From CAYJOG01 sp964371695 [NCBI: uncultured bacterium] (GTDB taxonomy: Bacteria; CAYJOG01), in NCBI GenBank assembly GCA_964371695.1, contig CAYJOG010000012.1, positions 1-16,882 on the forward strand: a stretch of DNA of 16,882 nucleotides. Reading direction: 5' to 3'. Made by a program: the position numbers and the translations under genes. This document shows, in pieces, positions 6,249-14,382 of this stretch (its first letter is position 1; each line of letters begins with the position of its first letter). The notes below the pieces were generated by a model that was given only the letters and a program-made list of their open reading frames with translations, was not told where the DNA came from and made no database searches.

Positions 6249-7607
6249 ATGTCTGCCACACGCAAAAAGGCTTCCGCCGTGGAAGGCGCTTCTGAGCCAT
6301 CGCAGGACGAAAAGGACTTATCGGAACAAACCGCCCCAGACGGCCTCACCCCCATTCCCGAAGTCGCCGCCCTTGAGGAAATGCCCCTGGCCGAACTGAA
6401 AAAGCTGGTGCGCGAGCACGGCATAGACCCCACCAACCAGCAAAAGTCGGACCTCATCATGGAACTCATCAAAAAGCAGGCCGCCGAACTGGGCGTGATG
6501 GTGGCCGAGGGCCTGCTGGACATTCAGGACGAGGGTTATGGTTTTTTGCGTCGGCGGTCTTATTACCCCGGCCCCTCAGACGTTTATGTCTCCAACAGCC
6601 AGATTCGCAAGTTCTGCCTGCGCCAGGGTGATCTGGTGGTGGGCCACGTGCGCGAGCCCAAGGAGAACGAGCGATTTTTCAGCCTGCTCAAGATCGAGGC
6701 CGTCAACGGCATGGACCCGGAGCACCTGGTGGAGCGCCCGGTGTTCGAGCAACTGGTGCCGATTTATCCCGACCAGAAAATCCGCCTGGAAACCGACCGT
6801 GACAGCATGAGCATGCGGTTTCTGGACCTCATCGCCCCCATCGGTAAGGGGCAGCGGGGCCTCATTGTCAGCCCCCCCAAGGCGGGCAAGACCATCTTTT
6901 TGCAGCAGGTGGCCCAGGCGGTGCATAAAAACTATCCCGACATGGTCATCATCGCGCTGTTGATTGACGAACGGCCTGAGGAAGTGACGGACTTTCAGCG
7001 CAGCGTGCAGGGCGAAGTGGTGGCCAGCACTTTTGACGAACGGCCCGAAAACCACATCCTCATCACCGAAATGGTGCTGGAAAAAGCCAAACGCATGGTG
7101 GAGGTGGGCAAGGACGTGATCATCCTGCTGGATTCCATCACGCGGCTGGCCCGCGCCTATAACCTGGTGGTGCCCAGCAGCGGCAAAACCCTGAGCGGCG
7201 GCCTGGACCCCAACAGCCTGCACAAACCCAAACGGTTTTTTGGCAGCGCGCGCAACATCGAGGGAGGCGGCAGTCTCACCATCGTCGCCACGGCCCTGAT
7301 TGACACCGGCAGCCGCCTGGACGACGTGATTTATGAGGAGTTCAAGGGCACCGGCAACATGGAGGTACACCTGGACCGCAACCTGGCCAACCGCCGCATC
7401 TATCCCGCCATCGACGCCGTGCTCAGCGGCACCCGCCACGAGGAACTGCTGCTCAGCGAAAAAGACCTGAACAACGTGCGGGGCCTGCGCCGGGCCATAT
7501 TGGGCATGGGCGAAGGCATGGCCACCGAGCGGCTTATCCAGATGATCAAGGAGACCAAGAGCAACCGCGAAATGTTGCTGAATATCGAGATGAAACTGGT
7601 GGGGTAA
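6249..7607 (+). CDS. rho: Transcription termination factor Rho
   Basis: Rho is a hexameric RNA-dependent ATPase that releases RNA polymerase at factor-dependent terminators. The product has 452 aa against 419 in E. coli; the excess is a polar N-terminal extension (about residues 1-40). An N-terminal helical Rho domain (about 44-82) is followed by the cold-shock-like RNA-binding domain with [20 protein letters not shown] (97-116). The RecA-like motor domain has Walker A PPKAGKT (209-215), Walker B VIILLDS (290-296), the secondary-site Q-loop at [10 protein letters not shown] (315-324) and the R-loop at [13 protein letters not shown] (365-377). Key residues are intact, so it should be active. 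A promoter and an AAGGAG site lie upstream. The gene is divergent from queE and monocistronic, followed by the hairpin-rich stretch. Confidence 0.98.
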   Translation: MSATRKKASAVEGASEPSQDEKDLSEQTAPDGLTPIPEVAALEEMPLAELKKLVREHGIDPTNQQKSDLIMELIKKQAAELGVMVAEGLLDIQDEGYGFLRRRSYYPGPSDVYVSNSQIRKFCLRQGDLVVGHVREPKENERFFSLLKIEAVNGMDPEHLVERPVFEQLVPIYPDQKIRLETDRDSMSMRFLDLIAPIGKGQRGLIVSPPKAGKTIFLQQVAQAVHKNYPDMVIIALLIDERPEEVTDFQRSVQGEVVASTFDERPENHILITEMVLEKAKRMVEVGKDVIILLDSITRLARAYNLVVPSSGKTLSGGLDPNSLHKPKRFFGSARNIEGGGSLTIVATALIDTGSRLDDVIYEEFKGTGNMEVHLDRNLANRRIYPAIDAVLSGTRHEELLLSEKDLNNVRGLRRAILGMGEGMATERLIQMIKETKSNREMLLNIEMKLVG

Positions 7608-7635
7608 ATAAAGGAAGTCGTACCAAAAAAGCCGA

Positions 7636-7650
7636 AGTGTTGAAAACACT
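7636..7650. repeat. Small hairpin after rho
   Basis: AGTGTT (7636-7641) and AACACT (7645-7650) form a 6-bp stem around GAA, followed by GAGG and five T. It lies 29 nt after the rho stop. It could assist termination, but the stem is short and AT-rich. Confidence 0.35.
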
Positions 7651-7693
7651 GAGGTTTTTGCCCGCCAAGGAGGCTTTGCCCCCGAAGGCGGTG

Positions 7694-7724
7694 GTTTCAA
7701 AAGTTCAGGAGGAACTTTTGAAAC
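7694..7724. repeat. Perfect 13-bp hairpin with AGGAG loop
   Basis: GTTTCAAAAGTTC (7694-7706) and GAACTTTTGAAAC (7712-7724) pair perfectly around the loop AGGAG. The inner part matches the hairpin at 7858-7886 (AAAGTYC, AGGAG, GRACTTT) with a compensatory T-A to C-G change in the stem. This points to a related repeat or RNA element under structural constraint. Confidence 0.6.
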
Positions 7725-7746
7725 AATCCTGTGGGCCGGAGGTGTT

Positions 7747-7777
7747 CGCGGCGCAAGCTGGCTTTGCCTGCGCCGCG
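7747..7777. repeat. GC-rich 9-bp inverted repeat
   Basis: CGCGGCGCA (7747-7755) and TGCGCCGCG (7769-7777) form a strong stem. Inside is a smaller GGC/GCC hairpin with a TTT loop and an AGCT bulge. It is one of a chain of hairpins between rho and the convergent membrane protein gene. Confidence 0.55.
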
Positions 7778-7787
7778 CCGGGCCGTA

Positions 7788-7806
7788 GCCATTCACGACG
7801 AATGGC
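7788..7806. repeat. 7-bp hairpin
   Basis: GCCATTC (7788-7794) and GAATGGC (7800-7806) pair around ACGAC. It is part of the same hairpin chain, directly after the GC-rich stem and 8 nt before the long terminator-like stem. Confidence 0.5.
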
Positions 7807-7814
7807 AAGGCCAA

Positions 7815-7860
7815 TAAAACCAATGAACATTCCTGCTATTTTGAATGTTCATTGGTTTTA
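7815..7860. terminator. Likely bidirectional terminator, 18-bp perfect stem
   Basis: An 18-bp arm at 7815-7832 is perfectly complementary to 7843-7860 around a 10-nt loop. Both strands end the core CCAATG...CATTGG stem in TTTTA, so it can serve rho on the plus strand and the convergent membrane protein gene on the minus strand. GC content is low and the T-tract is only four long, so strength is uncertain. Its last three bases are also the start of the next stem, making the two mutually exclusive at the tip. Confidence 0.6.
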
Positions 7861-7886
7861 ATAAAGTCCAGGAGGGACTTTATTAA
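7858..7886. repeat. Perfect 12-bp hairpin with AGGAG loop
   Basis: TTAATAAAGTCC (7858-7869) and GGACTTTATTAA (7875-7886) pair around AGGAG. The loop and inner stem match the hairpin at 7694-7724. It ends 14 nt before the end of the convergent gene and shares 3 bases with the preceding terminator stem. It could be a second terminator or part of a structured RNA. Confidence 0.55.
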
Positions 7887-7899
7887 CAGGCTCTCAGGG

Positions 7900-9330
7900 T
7901 CAATGCTGTTCTGGTTGAGAATTGGCGCCAGAAGTTTTGAGCCATGGCCCTGCGGCCAGGAGCAGTAAATAACCCGGCATGAAGACAGCGCCCGCATAGG
8001 TGTAGCGGTCCAGCGGCACCTCCACCAGGGCCACCATTACCAGATTGCTTATATAAAAAGCCGTGGCCAGCACGCCCAGGGCAGCCACCTCAAAAGTGCT
8101 TTGCCGGTTGCGTTGCATGGGGTGGGTGGAATGAAAAAGCACCTGTAAAAAGAAAGACCCCGCCAGCGCCGCCAAAGCCAGTTGCAACATGCGGTTCTGG
8201 TGCAAGGAGCTGTACACCCCCTGCCAGAAAAAACTGCTCACATTGCTGAGGTATTGCTTGGCGTGTTTTTTGAGGATGAAACGGGAAAACACACCGGCCT
8301 GTTTGTCCAGTTTCATCAGGGCAAACCCCTCAGGCCGCTCAAGAAGGTCTTTCCACACCAGCTTTTTGATCATCAGGACACCGCACCGGTTTTTTTCTTC
8401 AAGGCTGTCGAAGCTGGGCAACACGCAGTTGAGGTGCTGCTGCGCCCCCTCCTGCCGTGCTTCGGAGATAATCTTTCCCCAGCCCCGCACCGCCGGGGGA
8501 AGGCCGCTTTCGTCGGTGTCCTGATACAGTTGGCTGGTGATGATGAGCAGGTTCACGTTGCCAAAGCTGGTGAGCGCGAAGTGCCCCACCACCACGCCCC
8601 GAAAAATGATAAACGCCACCAGCGGCCCCATGGCTGCCAGCACGAAAACCGACAACGGCTTAAGCAGCGCCAGGGCTGCGGCCAGAGGGGGGGTGTCCTT
8701 TTTTTCGTGGGTCATCTTCCACAGCAGCAGTCCCAGGGGCGGTGTCAAAAGCGGTACCAGCAGATAGGCCGGGCGCATCTGATAAGACAACGTCACCAGC
8801 AGCGCCAGCACCACCCACCGGCCCAGCCGCCTGGGGTTGCCCACCACCGCCATCACCATGCCCATGGCCCCCACGGCAAACCCCAGCCCCACCACGTCGG
8901 TGTGGATGAAATGCACGTACTCCAGCACCATTTGGCTCAGTGCCAGGGGCAGGCCTGCCAGGGCGGCGGCCAGTGGGCGAAACCGCAACTGGAACAAGCC
9001 AAAAATGAAGGTGGCCACCCCCAGCAGAAACACCCACATGTGCATCACCGGCATGGGCAGCCGCCCGCCACTCAGCGTGCTCACCACATGCTCCAGCAAC
9101 GGATAACCCAGGGTGCGGTCTGCCGCCAGAAAGGTTTTGAGGTTCCCCAGCGTCACGTCTCCATGCAGCAGATAACCTTTGGAATCTGGCGAAATGCGCA
9201 CCGACGAGGACGCCAGAAGGGTGAGCGGCACAGCCATGAGCAGCAGCAGCACAAAGACCCACCCCCCCTGACCAAACCAGTGTTGCGCGGCGGTGTATTT
9301 TCCCCGGCGCATTGGGGCATGGGCGGGCAC
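7900..9330 (-). CDS. Multi-spanning membrane protein, possible GT-C type glycosyltransferase
   Basis: 476-aa integral membrane protein of unknown function. About ten hydrophobic segments are visible (near residues 24-41, 97-114, 118-137, 147-164, 171-184, 186-204, 225-246, 381-399, 414-436, 445-462), with a large soluble loop from about 250 to 380. The first outside loop carries an acidic SPDSKGYL stretch (D49), and the last segment begins with PLDRYTYAG; both recall lipid-linked-sugar GT-C transferases, but no defining signature is present. It is divergent from a polyprenyl-phosphate-type GT2 gene, the enzyme class that makes GT-C donors, which supports that reading by inference. The GTG at 9330 is chosen because an extended -10 box lies 7 nt upstream; an in-frame ATG at 9312 is the alternative. 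It could instead be a flippase or polymerase-like protein. Confidence 0.75.
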   Translation of the reverse strand: MPAHAPMRRGKYTAAQHWFGQGGWVFVLLLLMAVPLTLLASSSVRISPDSKGYLLHGDVTLGNLKTFLAADRTLGYPLLEHVVSTLSGGRLPMPVMHMWVFLLGVATFIFGLFQLRFRPLAAALAGLPLALSQMVLEYVHFIHTDVVGLGFAVGAMGMVMAVVGNPRRLGRWVVLALLVTLSYQMRPAYLLVPLLTPPLGLLLWKMTHEKKDTPPLAAALALLKPLSVFVLAAMGPLVAFIIFRGVVVGHFALTSFGNVNLLIITSQLYQDTDESGLPPAVRGWGKIISEARQEGAQQHLNCVLPSFDSLEEKNRCGVLMIKKLVWKDLLERPEGFALMKLDKQAGVFSRFILKKHAKQYLSNVSSFFWQGVYSSLHQNRMLQLALAALAGSFFLQVLFHSTHPMQRNRQSTFEVAALGVLATAFYISNLVMVALVEVPLDRYTYAGAVFMPGYLLLLAAGPWLKTSGANSQPEQH

Positions 9331-9337
9331 GGCGGGA

Positions 9338-9346
9338 ATTGTAACA
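9338..9346 (-). promoter_or_regulatory. Extended -10 box of the membrane protein gene
   Basis: TG-T-TACAAT on the minus strand (5 of 6 to consensus) ends 7 nt before the GTG at 9330, with no Shine-Dalgarno sequence between. This fits the leaderless pattern seen at three other genes here. Confidence 0.4.
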
Positions 9347-9431
9347 GCCCGCCGCTTGGGCAGATGTGGTATTTTCAGTCGTCCAGCCCTTTATGCCGGG
9401 GTTGGTCAGGCCGATTGATGGCAAGGTCCCC

Positions 9432-10304
9432 ATGTCTTCTCCCCAAGCCGATTTGACTGTGATCATTCCTGCCTTCAATGAAGCACAGGGCATTGCGGGC
9501 GTGCTGAAAAACGCCCAGGCCGAGCTTGGGGACATCGCCAGTGAAATTCTGGTGGTGGACGATGGCTCCAGAGACGACACCGCCGCCATTGCCGAAGCCG
9601 CCGGTGTGCGGGTGATCCGCCACCCGATCAACCGGGGATATGGCGCGGCGCTGAAAACAGGCATCAAGGCCGCTGTCACCAGTCATGTGGTGACCCTGGA
9701 TTCGGACGGACAACACAAAGCTGAAGACGTGCGGCTGCTTTGGCAAACCTGCCGTGAGCAGCAGGCGGACATGGTGATTGGCGCACGCCAGGGACTGATT
9801 CACAGTCAGCTCTGGCGCATGCCGGGCAAGTGGTTTTTGCGGTGGATGGCCAACTACATCACCCACACAAAAATTCCTGACCTCAACAGCGGCCTGCGGC
9901 TGATGCACCGCGAAACCGCCCTGCGGTATCTGCACCTTTGCCCAGAGGGATTTTCCATTTCCACCACCCTCACCATCGCTTTTTTGCAGCAGCGGCTTTT
10001 TGTGGTTTTTGCGCCCATCACCGTGAACAAGCGCCTGGGCAAAAGCACGGTGCGGGTGTCCACCGGGTTTGAAACCATTTTTCTGATTCTGCGGCTGGCG
10101 GCGCTGTTTAATCCGCTGCGCATTTTTTTGCCCATCAGCTTTTTTTGTCTGGCCACCGGCGCCCTGTGGGCCATTCCCTATCTGTTGTTCGCCAGGGGGC
10201 TGAGCATCACCGCGAGTCTGGTGATTCTCACCGGCATCCTCATGTTTTCCCTGGGGCTGATCTGCGACCAGATTTCCCAACTGCGGCTTGAAAGGTATAA
10301 ATAG
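9432..10304 (+). CDS. Family 2 glycosyltransferase, polyprenyl-phosphate sugar synthase type
   Basis: 290-aa enzyme expected to move a sugar from a nucleotide donor to polyprenyl phosphate at the cytoplasmic membrane face. The GT-A fold begins with VIIPAFNEAQGI (10-21), then VVDDGSRDDT (41-50), NRGYGAAL (67-74), the metal-binding DSDGQH (90-95), GAR (117-119) and NSGLRLMHR (152-160). Two C-terminal membrane segments (about 231-251 and 258-278) anchor it, as in DPM1/GtrB-like proteins. The ATG at 9432 is preferred over a GTG at 9366 because the conserved fold starts right after it and AAGG lies 5 nt upstream. The stop (TAG) overlaps the GTG start of the next gene by one base, so the amidotransferase is coupled. 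The sugar is unknown. Confidence 0.9.
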   Translation: MSSPQADLTVIIPAFNEAQGIAGVLKNAQAELGDIASEILVVDDGSRDDTAAIAEAAGVRVIRHPINRGYGAALKTGIKAAVTSHVVTLDSDGQHKAEDVRLLWQTCREQQADMVIGARQGLIHSQLWRMPGKWFLRWMANYITHTKIPDLNSGLRLMHRETALRYLHLCPEGFSISTTLTIAFLQQRLFVVFAPITVNKRLGKSTVRVSTGFETIFLILRLAALFNPLRIFLPISFFCLATGALWAIPYLLFARGLSITASLVILTGILMFSLGLICDQISQLRLERYK

Positions 10305-12220
10305 TGTGCGGCATTGTCGGCGTGCTTTTGTCGGGCGGCGCACACGTTGAAGAAGCCCATCTGATCCGCATGACCCGCACCCTGGCCCACCGGGGGCCAG
10401 ACGCAGAAGGGGTTTATTGTCATGGCCCCGTGGGGCTGGGGCACCGGCGTCTGAGCATTCTGGATCTATCGGACCTGGGGCGGCAGCCCAAGGGTTCGGC
10501 AGACGGAAAGTTGTGGATCACCTTCAACGGCGAGATTTATAACTTTCAGGAAATCCGCAGCGACCTCATGGCGCTGGGGCACCGGTTTGTTTCGCAGACA
10601 GACACCGAAGTGATTCTGCACGCCTACGCAGAGTGGGGCGAGGCGTGTCTGGAGCGGCTGAATGGCATGTTTGCGTTTGGTTTGTGGGACGAAAACCAGC
10701 AATCGCTGTGGCTGGTGCGGGACAGGCTTGGGGTGAAGCCCCTGTTTGTGGCCCACACGCCCCATGGGCTGGTGTTTGGTTCTGAAATCAAGGCGCTTTT
10801 GGCCAGTCCCTGGGTGAGCCGCGAGGTGGACCACCGCGCCCTGGCTTATTTTCTGGCGCTCAACTACACCCCCGCACCTTACACCTTGTTCAAAAACGTG
10901 CGCCAGGTCATGCCGGGGCAGTGGCTCAAGGTCACGGCGACGGGCCAGGTTGCAACACGGAACTATTGGGATTTTTGTTTTCACGAGGGCGAGGACAGGG
11001 GTGAGGCGGCCTATGCAAAAGAGTTGTCGGGGCTGCTGGAAAGTTCTGTTTCGCAGCGTCTGGTGAGCGACGTGCCCCTGGGGGTGTTTCTGAGCGGTGG
11101 TGTGGATTCCAGCACCGTGGCGTGGTGGATGAATCACGCCATGCACGAGCCGGTGAAATCCTTTTCCGTTCATTTTGGCGAAAAAAGTTTTGATGAAGAC
11201 GTGTATGCAAAAACCGTGGCGGAGCACATCGGCGCGCAGCATCACCAGCAGCTTGTCCGGGCCGAGGCTGCCGAACTCTTGCCCGCCATTGTGGCCCATG
11301 CCGAGGAACCCACCGCTGATTCCAGCATGGTGGCGGTGTATTACCTCTGCAAAAGTGCGCGCGAGCATGTCACCGTGGCGCTGTCGGGCGACGGGGCGGA
11401 CGAGATTTTTGCCGGTTATGAAACCTATGCCGCCAACCGCCTGCTGGGCCTGTGGCGGCGGCTGCCGGGTTTTTTGCGCCGGGGGGTGATCACGCCGCTC
11501 ATTCACGCCTTGCCGCACCAGGACGCCAAAATGAACCTGCCCATGAAGCTCAGGCGTTTTCTGTCAGGCGCAGAGCGACCGGATGAGGAGGCCCACGCAA
11601 GCTGGCGCATGATTTTTGACGAAACCGCCCGCCAGCGCGTGTTGGCCCCCCTGTGGAGCGAGCAGGATGTGCGGGCTGACGTGCTGGACCTTTACCGGGA
11701 TGTTTTTCGCCAGGCCGCCCAGGCCGGGGCCACGCATCCCCTTAACCGCCAGCTTTATGTGGACACCCGGTTTTATCTGCCCAATGACATGTTGGTGAAG
11801 GTGGACCGGATGAGCATGATGCACGCTCTGGAAGTGCGTGAACCCATGCTGGATTACCGGCTGGTGGAGTTTTCGGGCCGCCTGCCGCCCCATTACAAAC
11901 TGCGGGGTCTCAACCACAAAAAATACCTGCTGAAAAAAGTGATGTCGGGCAAACTGCCCCATCACATTCTGCACCGCAAAAAGGCCGGGTTTAACGTGCC
12001 CAACGCCCGGTGGATGAAAAAGGAACTGCGGCCCTTTGTCACCGCACACCTGCATCACCCTGCCGTGGCGGACATGGGCATGGACCCCGCCGCTGTGCGC
12101 TCGCTGCTGGAGGAGCATTTTCAGGAAAAGGCCGATCACAGCCACCAGCTTTGGGGCCTGCTCACACTGTCCCTCTGGTGGCAGAAGTTTCAGACAACCA
12201 CAAATTTTCATGGGGCCTGA
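10304..12220 (+). CDS. asnB: Asparagine synthetase (glutamine-hydrolysing) AsnB-like amidotransferase
   Basis: 638-aa two-domain amidotransferase. After GTG initiation, Cys2 (MCGIVG) is the N-terminal glutaminase nucleophile, with conserved RGPD (30-33), FNGEIYN (74-80) and DRLGVKPL (140-147) that bind glutamine. The synthetase domain has the ATP-binding SGGVDSS (264-270), SGDGADEIFAGY, NDMLVKVDRMSM and REPMLDY. The ammonia would go to aspartate (asparagine) or, as in many glycan clusters, to a sugar or peptide carboxyl group. The GTG start overlaps the stop of the GT2 gene (TAGTG), and the next gene starts 78 nt downstream. Coupling to a glycosyltransferase suggests a role in a surface glycoconjugate rather than bulk asparagine supply; that is inference. 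Confidence 0.92.
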   Translation: MCGIVGVLLSGGAHVEEAHLIRMTRTLAHRGPDAEGVYCHGPVGLGHRRLSILDLSDLGRQPKGSADGKLWITFNGEIYNFQEIRSDLMALGHRFVSQTDTEVILHAYAEWGEACLERLNGMFAFGLWDENQQSLWLVRDRLGVKPLFVAHTPHGLVFGSEIKALLASPWVSREVDHRALAYFLALNYTPAPYTLFKNVRQVMPGQWLKVTATGQVATRNYWDFCFHEGEDRGEAAYAKELSGLLESSVSQRLVSDVPLGVFLSGGVDSSTVAWWMNHAMHEPVKSFSVHFGEKSFDEDVYAKTVAEHIGAQHHQQLVRAEAAELLPAIVAHAEEPTADSSMVAVYYLCKSAREHVTVALSGDGADEIFAGYETYAANRLLGLWRRLPGFLRRGVITPLIHALPHQDAKMNLPMKLRRFLSGAERPDEEAHASWRMIFDETARQRVLAPLWSEQDVRADVLDLYRDVFRQAAQAGATHPLNRQLYVDTRFYLPNDMLVKVDRMSMMHALEVREPMLDYRLVEFSGRLPPHYKLRGLNHKKYLLKKVMSGKLPHHILHRKKAGFNVPNARWMKKELRPFVTAHLHHPAVADMGMDPAAVRSLLEEHFQEKADHSHQLWGLLTLSLWWQKFQTTTNFHGA

Positions 12221-12298
12221 TGCGGCTGGAGGCATGTGGCCGATAGGGATAGGGTCTGTGACTTGCGCCAAAGGTAAACTGAGGCCCAGACCACGTTC

Positions 12299-13006
12299 AT
12301 GTCCAACGATTCCAGCCAACAGGTGTATTGGGAAGCCGAGCATGGCCACCGGGGTTATGACCACCCGGTGGTGGCGGCCTTTGCCCGTCAGCGGGTGCGG
12401 TTTATTGAAAGTTTTCTGAAGCTGGAGGAACTGCAAAACGCCCTGGACGTGGGGTGTGGCAGTGGTTTCTCAACCTATTACATGGGAGAAAAAGTGCCAG
12501 AGGTGTTTGGTGTGGACCGGAGTGAAAAGATGCTGGCAATGCACCCCCTGAAAGACACGGGGCGGCTGAAATGTTGCAGCGCATTTGAATTGCCCTATGA
12601 AGACGGGCAGTTTGACCTGGTGTTTGGCTGGGAAATCCTGCATCACCTTTCTGAGCCGGAAATTGCGCTGAGAGAAATGGTGCGGGTGAGCCGCCGTTAT
12701 GTGCTGGTGGCCGAACCCAACCCGCTGAACCCCGCGCAACTGGCGTTTTCCTATCTGGACCCACACCATGCCTGGGTGCGGCGTTTTGGCATGGGCAACA
12801 TGCGCCGGATGATGGATAAAAGCGGCCTCAGGCTGGGTTACAGCGCCAGCGGCGGCTGGTTGTTGCCCAATGTCACGCCACCGTGGCTGCTTGGTTTTTT
12901 GCTGCGCATTCCTTACAAACTGCCCTTTGGCATCAGCAACTGGGTGCTGGGCGAAAAAATCGCTCAAGGCGCTGAAAGCCAGCCCCAGGAGGAACCCGTT
13001 TCATGA
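12299..13006 (+). CDS. Class I SAM-dependent methyltransferase
   Basis: 235-aa methyltransferase with the SAM-binding motif I LDVGCGSG at residues 49-56, an acidic residue (D73) at the end of beta2, motif II-like ELPYEDGQFDLVFG (97-110), and a beta5 region RRYVLVAEPNPLNP (132-145). The fold matches UbiE/Methyltransf_11-type enzymes that methylate small molecules or sugars. It follows the asnB-like gene by 78 nt and its stop overlaps the next methyltransferase start (ATGA). No strong Shine-Dalgarno sequence precedes the ATG. Target unknown; the cluster suggests a glycan or lipid-linked precursor. Confidence 0.9.
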   Translation: MSNDSSQQVYWEAEHGHRGYDHPVVAAFARQRVRFIESFLKLEELQNALDVGCGSGFSTYYMGEKVPEVFGVDRSEKMLAMHPLKDTGRLKCCSAFELPYEDGQFDLVFGWEILHHLSEPEIALREMVRVSRRYVLVAEPNPLNPAQLAFSYLDPHHAWVRRFGMGNMRRMMDKSGLRLGYSASGGWLLPNVTPPWLLGFLLRIPYKLPFGISNWVLGEKIAQGAESQPQEEPVS

Positions 13007-13638
13007 ATGATTCATCTTCTCTTCAGGTGCGCTCCGGCAAAAAAAAATCGGTGCTGCAGGCGGTGTGGGATTTTGTGGGCATTCCCTTTCGGCTGGTGTT
13101 GTTTGATCAGTCCTGGTTGCCCCGGTGGCGGTGGACGACGCTGGAAGACGAGCGCCTGAACAGGGTGATGCCCTACATCCACGGGGACTTGCTGGATATT
13201 GGTGCAGGCCCCAATACGCTGGTGAAGCGTTATGGCCAGGGCACAGGCGTGCATGTGGTGGAGTCGGGCGGTGGGGCGGTGGTGGTGCAAAACACGGCGG
13301 AGTTGCCGTTTGCCGACGCCAGCTTTGACACGGTTACCTTCATCGCGTGCCTGAACCATATCCCTTATCGCGACAAGGCCCTGACCGAGGCCCGCCGCCT
13401 GCTGCGCCCGGGGGGGCGGCTGCTCATCACCATGATTGACCCCATCCTGGGCGAAATCGGCCACAAGATATGGTGGTATGGCGAAGACAAACACCGTCAC
13501 GTGGAGGAGGGTGAAACAGGCGGCATGTGGACCAAAGACATCGTGCGACTGGCGGAGCAGGCCGGGTTTGTGCTGCGGCTGCATCAGCGGTTCGTCTATG
13601 GCATGAACCACTTTTATTTGTTTGAAATCAGGCAGTAA
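13003..13638 (+). CDS. Class I SAM-dependent methyltransferase, second of the pair
   Basis: 211-aa methyltransferase with motif I LLDIGAGPN (63-71), ELPFADASFDTVTF (100-113) and RRLLRPGGRLLITMIDP (131-147), all typical of Methyltransf_11. It differs from its upstream neighbour enough that it is not a recent duplicate. Its ATG overlaps the previous stop, and an AGGAGG ribosome site lies about 10 nt upstream inside the preceding gene, so it is both coupled and independently initiated. It ends 28 nt before the end of the convergent yceI gene. Probably modifies the same glycoconjugate as the neighbouring genes (inference). Confidence 0.9.
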   Translation: MNDSSSLQVRSGKKKSVLQAVWDFVGIPFRLVLFDQSWLPRWRWTTLEDERLNRVMPYIHGDLLDIGAGPNTLVKRYGQGTGVHVVESGGGAVVVQNTAELPFADASFDTVTFIACLNHIPYRDKALTEARRLLRPGGRLLITMIDPILGEIGHKIWWYGEDKHRHVEEGETGGMWTKDIVRLAEQAGFVLRLHQRFVYGMNHFYLFEIRQ

Positions 13639-13666
13639 CCTTGCCGGGCTATTCCGGCGGACGCAT

Positions 13667-14263
13667 TCAGCGCGCCACGGCTTCCATTTCCAGTTCCAGC
13701 GTCACGTCGTCGGCCACCACCAGCACACCATTGGCCATGCGGCCAAAGTTCAGACCAAAGGCCTTGCGGTTGATGACGCCGCTCAGGCTGTAACCCATGC
13801 GTTTTTCGGGGCCACGGCCAAAATCCACCGTGCTCATGCCGTTGAATGTGCCCTTGAACGTCACGCTTTTGGTGGTTTTGCGAATAGTGAGGTTGCCGGT
13901 GACGGTGACATTTTTGCCCTTGTGCATAATTTTGGTGCTGGTGAACTTGATTTCTGGGAACTGGGCCGTGTTGAAAAAATCATCGCTGCGCAGGTGTTCA
14001 TCGCGCCGCTCGTTGTTGGTGTCGATAGAGGCGGTTTTTACCACGCCGGTGACCTTGGTGAGTTGGCCCTTGGGGGTGGCGGTGAGGGCGCCGCTGAACT
14101 GGTTGAACATGCCCCGCACCTTGGACACCGCCAGATGCCGCACCGAAAAACCCACCATGGAATGGGCCGGGTCCAGCTCCCAGGCCGCCCGGGCGTGGCT
14201 CAAAAAAGACAGGCTCAACAGCAGCGTTAGCGGCAGAACACGAAAAAAGCGGGTGCGGGACAT
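13667..14263 (-). CDS. YceI family secreted protein
   Basis: 198-aa protein with an N-terminal signal peptide (basic RTRFFR, hydrophobic core to about residue 22, cleavage expected at ARA-AW near residue 26), so the mature protein is periplasmic or secreted. It then starts WELDPAHSMVGFSVRHL and continues with a beta-barrel pattern seen in YceI/polyisoprenoid-binding lipocalin-like proteins, which bind isoprenoid-type lipids. ATG at 14263 with AAGGAG 8 nt upstream (14272-14277 complement) supports the start. A TAGAAT box (14311-14316) lies about 45 nt before. It is divergent from the DUF4157-like gene. Its isoprenoid binding may relate to the lipid-linked sugar genes next door, but that is conjecture. 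Confidence 0.9.
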   Translation of the reverse strand: MSRTRFFRVLPLTLLLSLSFLSHARAAWELDPAHSMVGFSVRHLAVSKVRGMFNQFSGALTATPKGQLTKVTGVVKTASIDTNNERRDEHLRSDDFFNTAQFPEIKFTSTKIMHKGKNVTVTGNLTIRKTTKSVTFKGTFNGMSTVDFGRGPEKRMGYSLSGVINRKAFGLNFGRMANGVLVVADDVTLELEMEAVAR

Positions 14264-14310
14264 GAGGGATGCTCCTTGAGGGTTTCAGGCGGGGCCTGGG
14301 GGTGAAGGCC

Positions 14311-14316
14311 ATTCTA
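14311..14316 (-). promoter_or_regulatory. -10 box of yceI-type gene
   Basis: TAGAAT on the minus strand (5 of 6 matches). A weak -35 (TTGGTG-like) lies about 16 nt upstream. The transcript would have a leader of roughly 40 nt with a good Shine-Dalgarno sequence. Confidence 0.35.
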
Positions 14317-14382
14317 ACCCCTTTGCCGGGACCACCAAAAAAACCATCAATCCACACAACGAGGGCATAACATGTTTCCCTC

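Noticed and set aside
6576-7823. Minus-strand open frame across rho
   Set aside because: Antisense to an intact Rho with conserved motifs; composition is His/Gln/Ala-rich and not protein-like.
8182-9456. Plus-strand open frame opposite the membrane protein
   Set aside because: Extremely His/Gln-rich, the expected antisense of Leu/Val/Ala-rich membrane segments; the minus-strand product has clear membrane spans.
13643-13658. GCCGG/CCGGC hairpin between the second methyltransferase and yceI as a terminator
   Set aside because: Only a 5-bp stem and no T-run on either strand.
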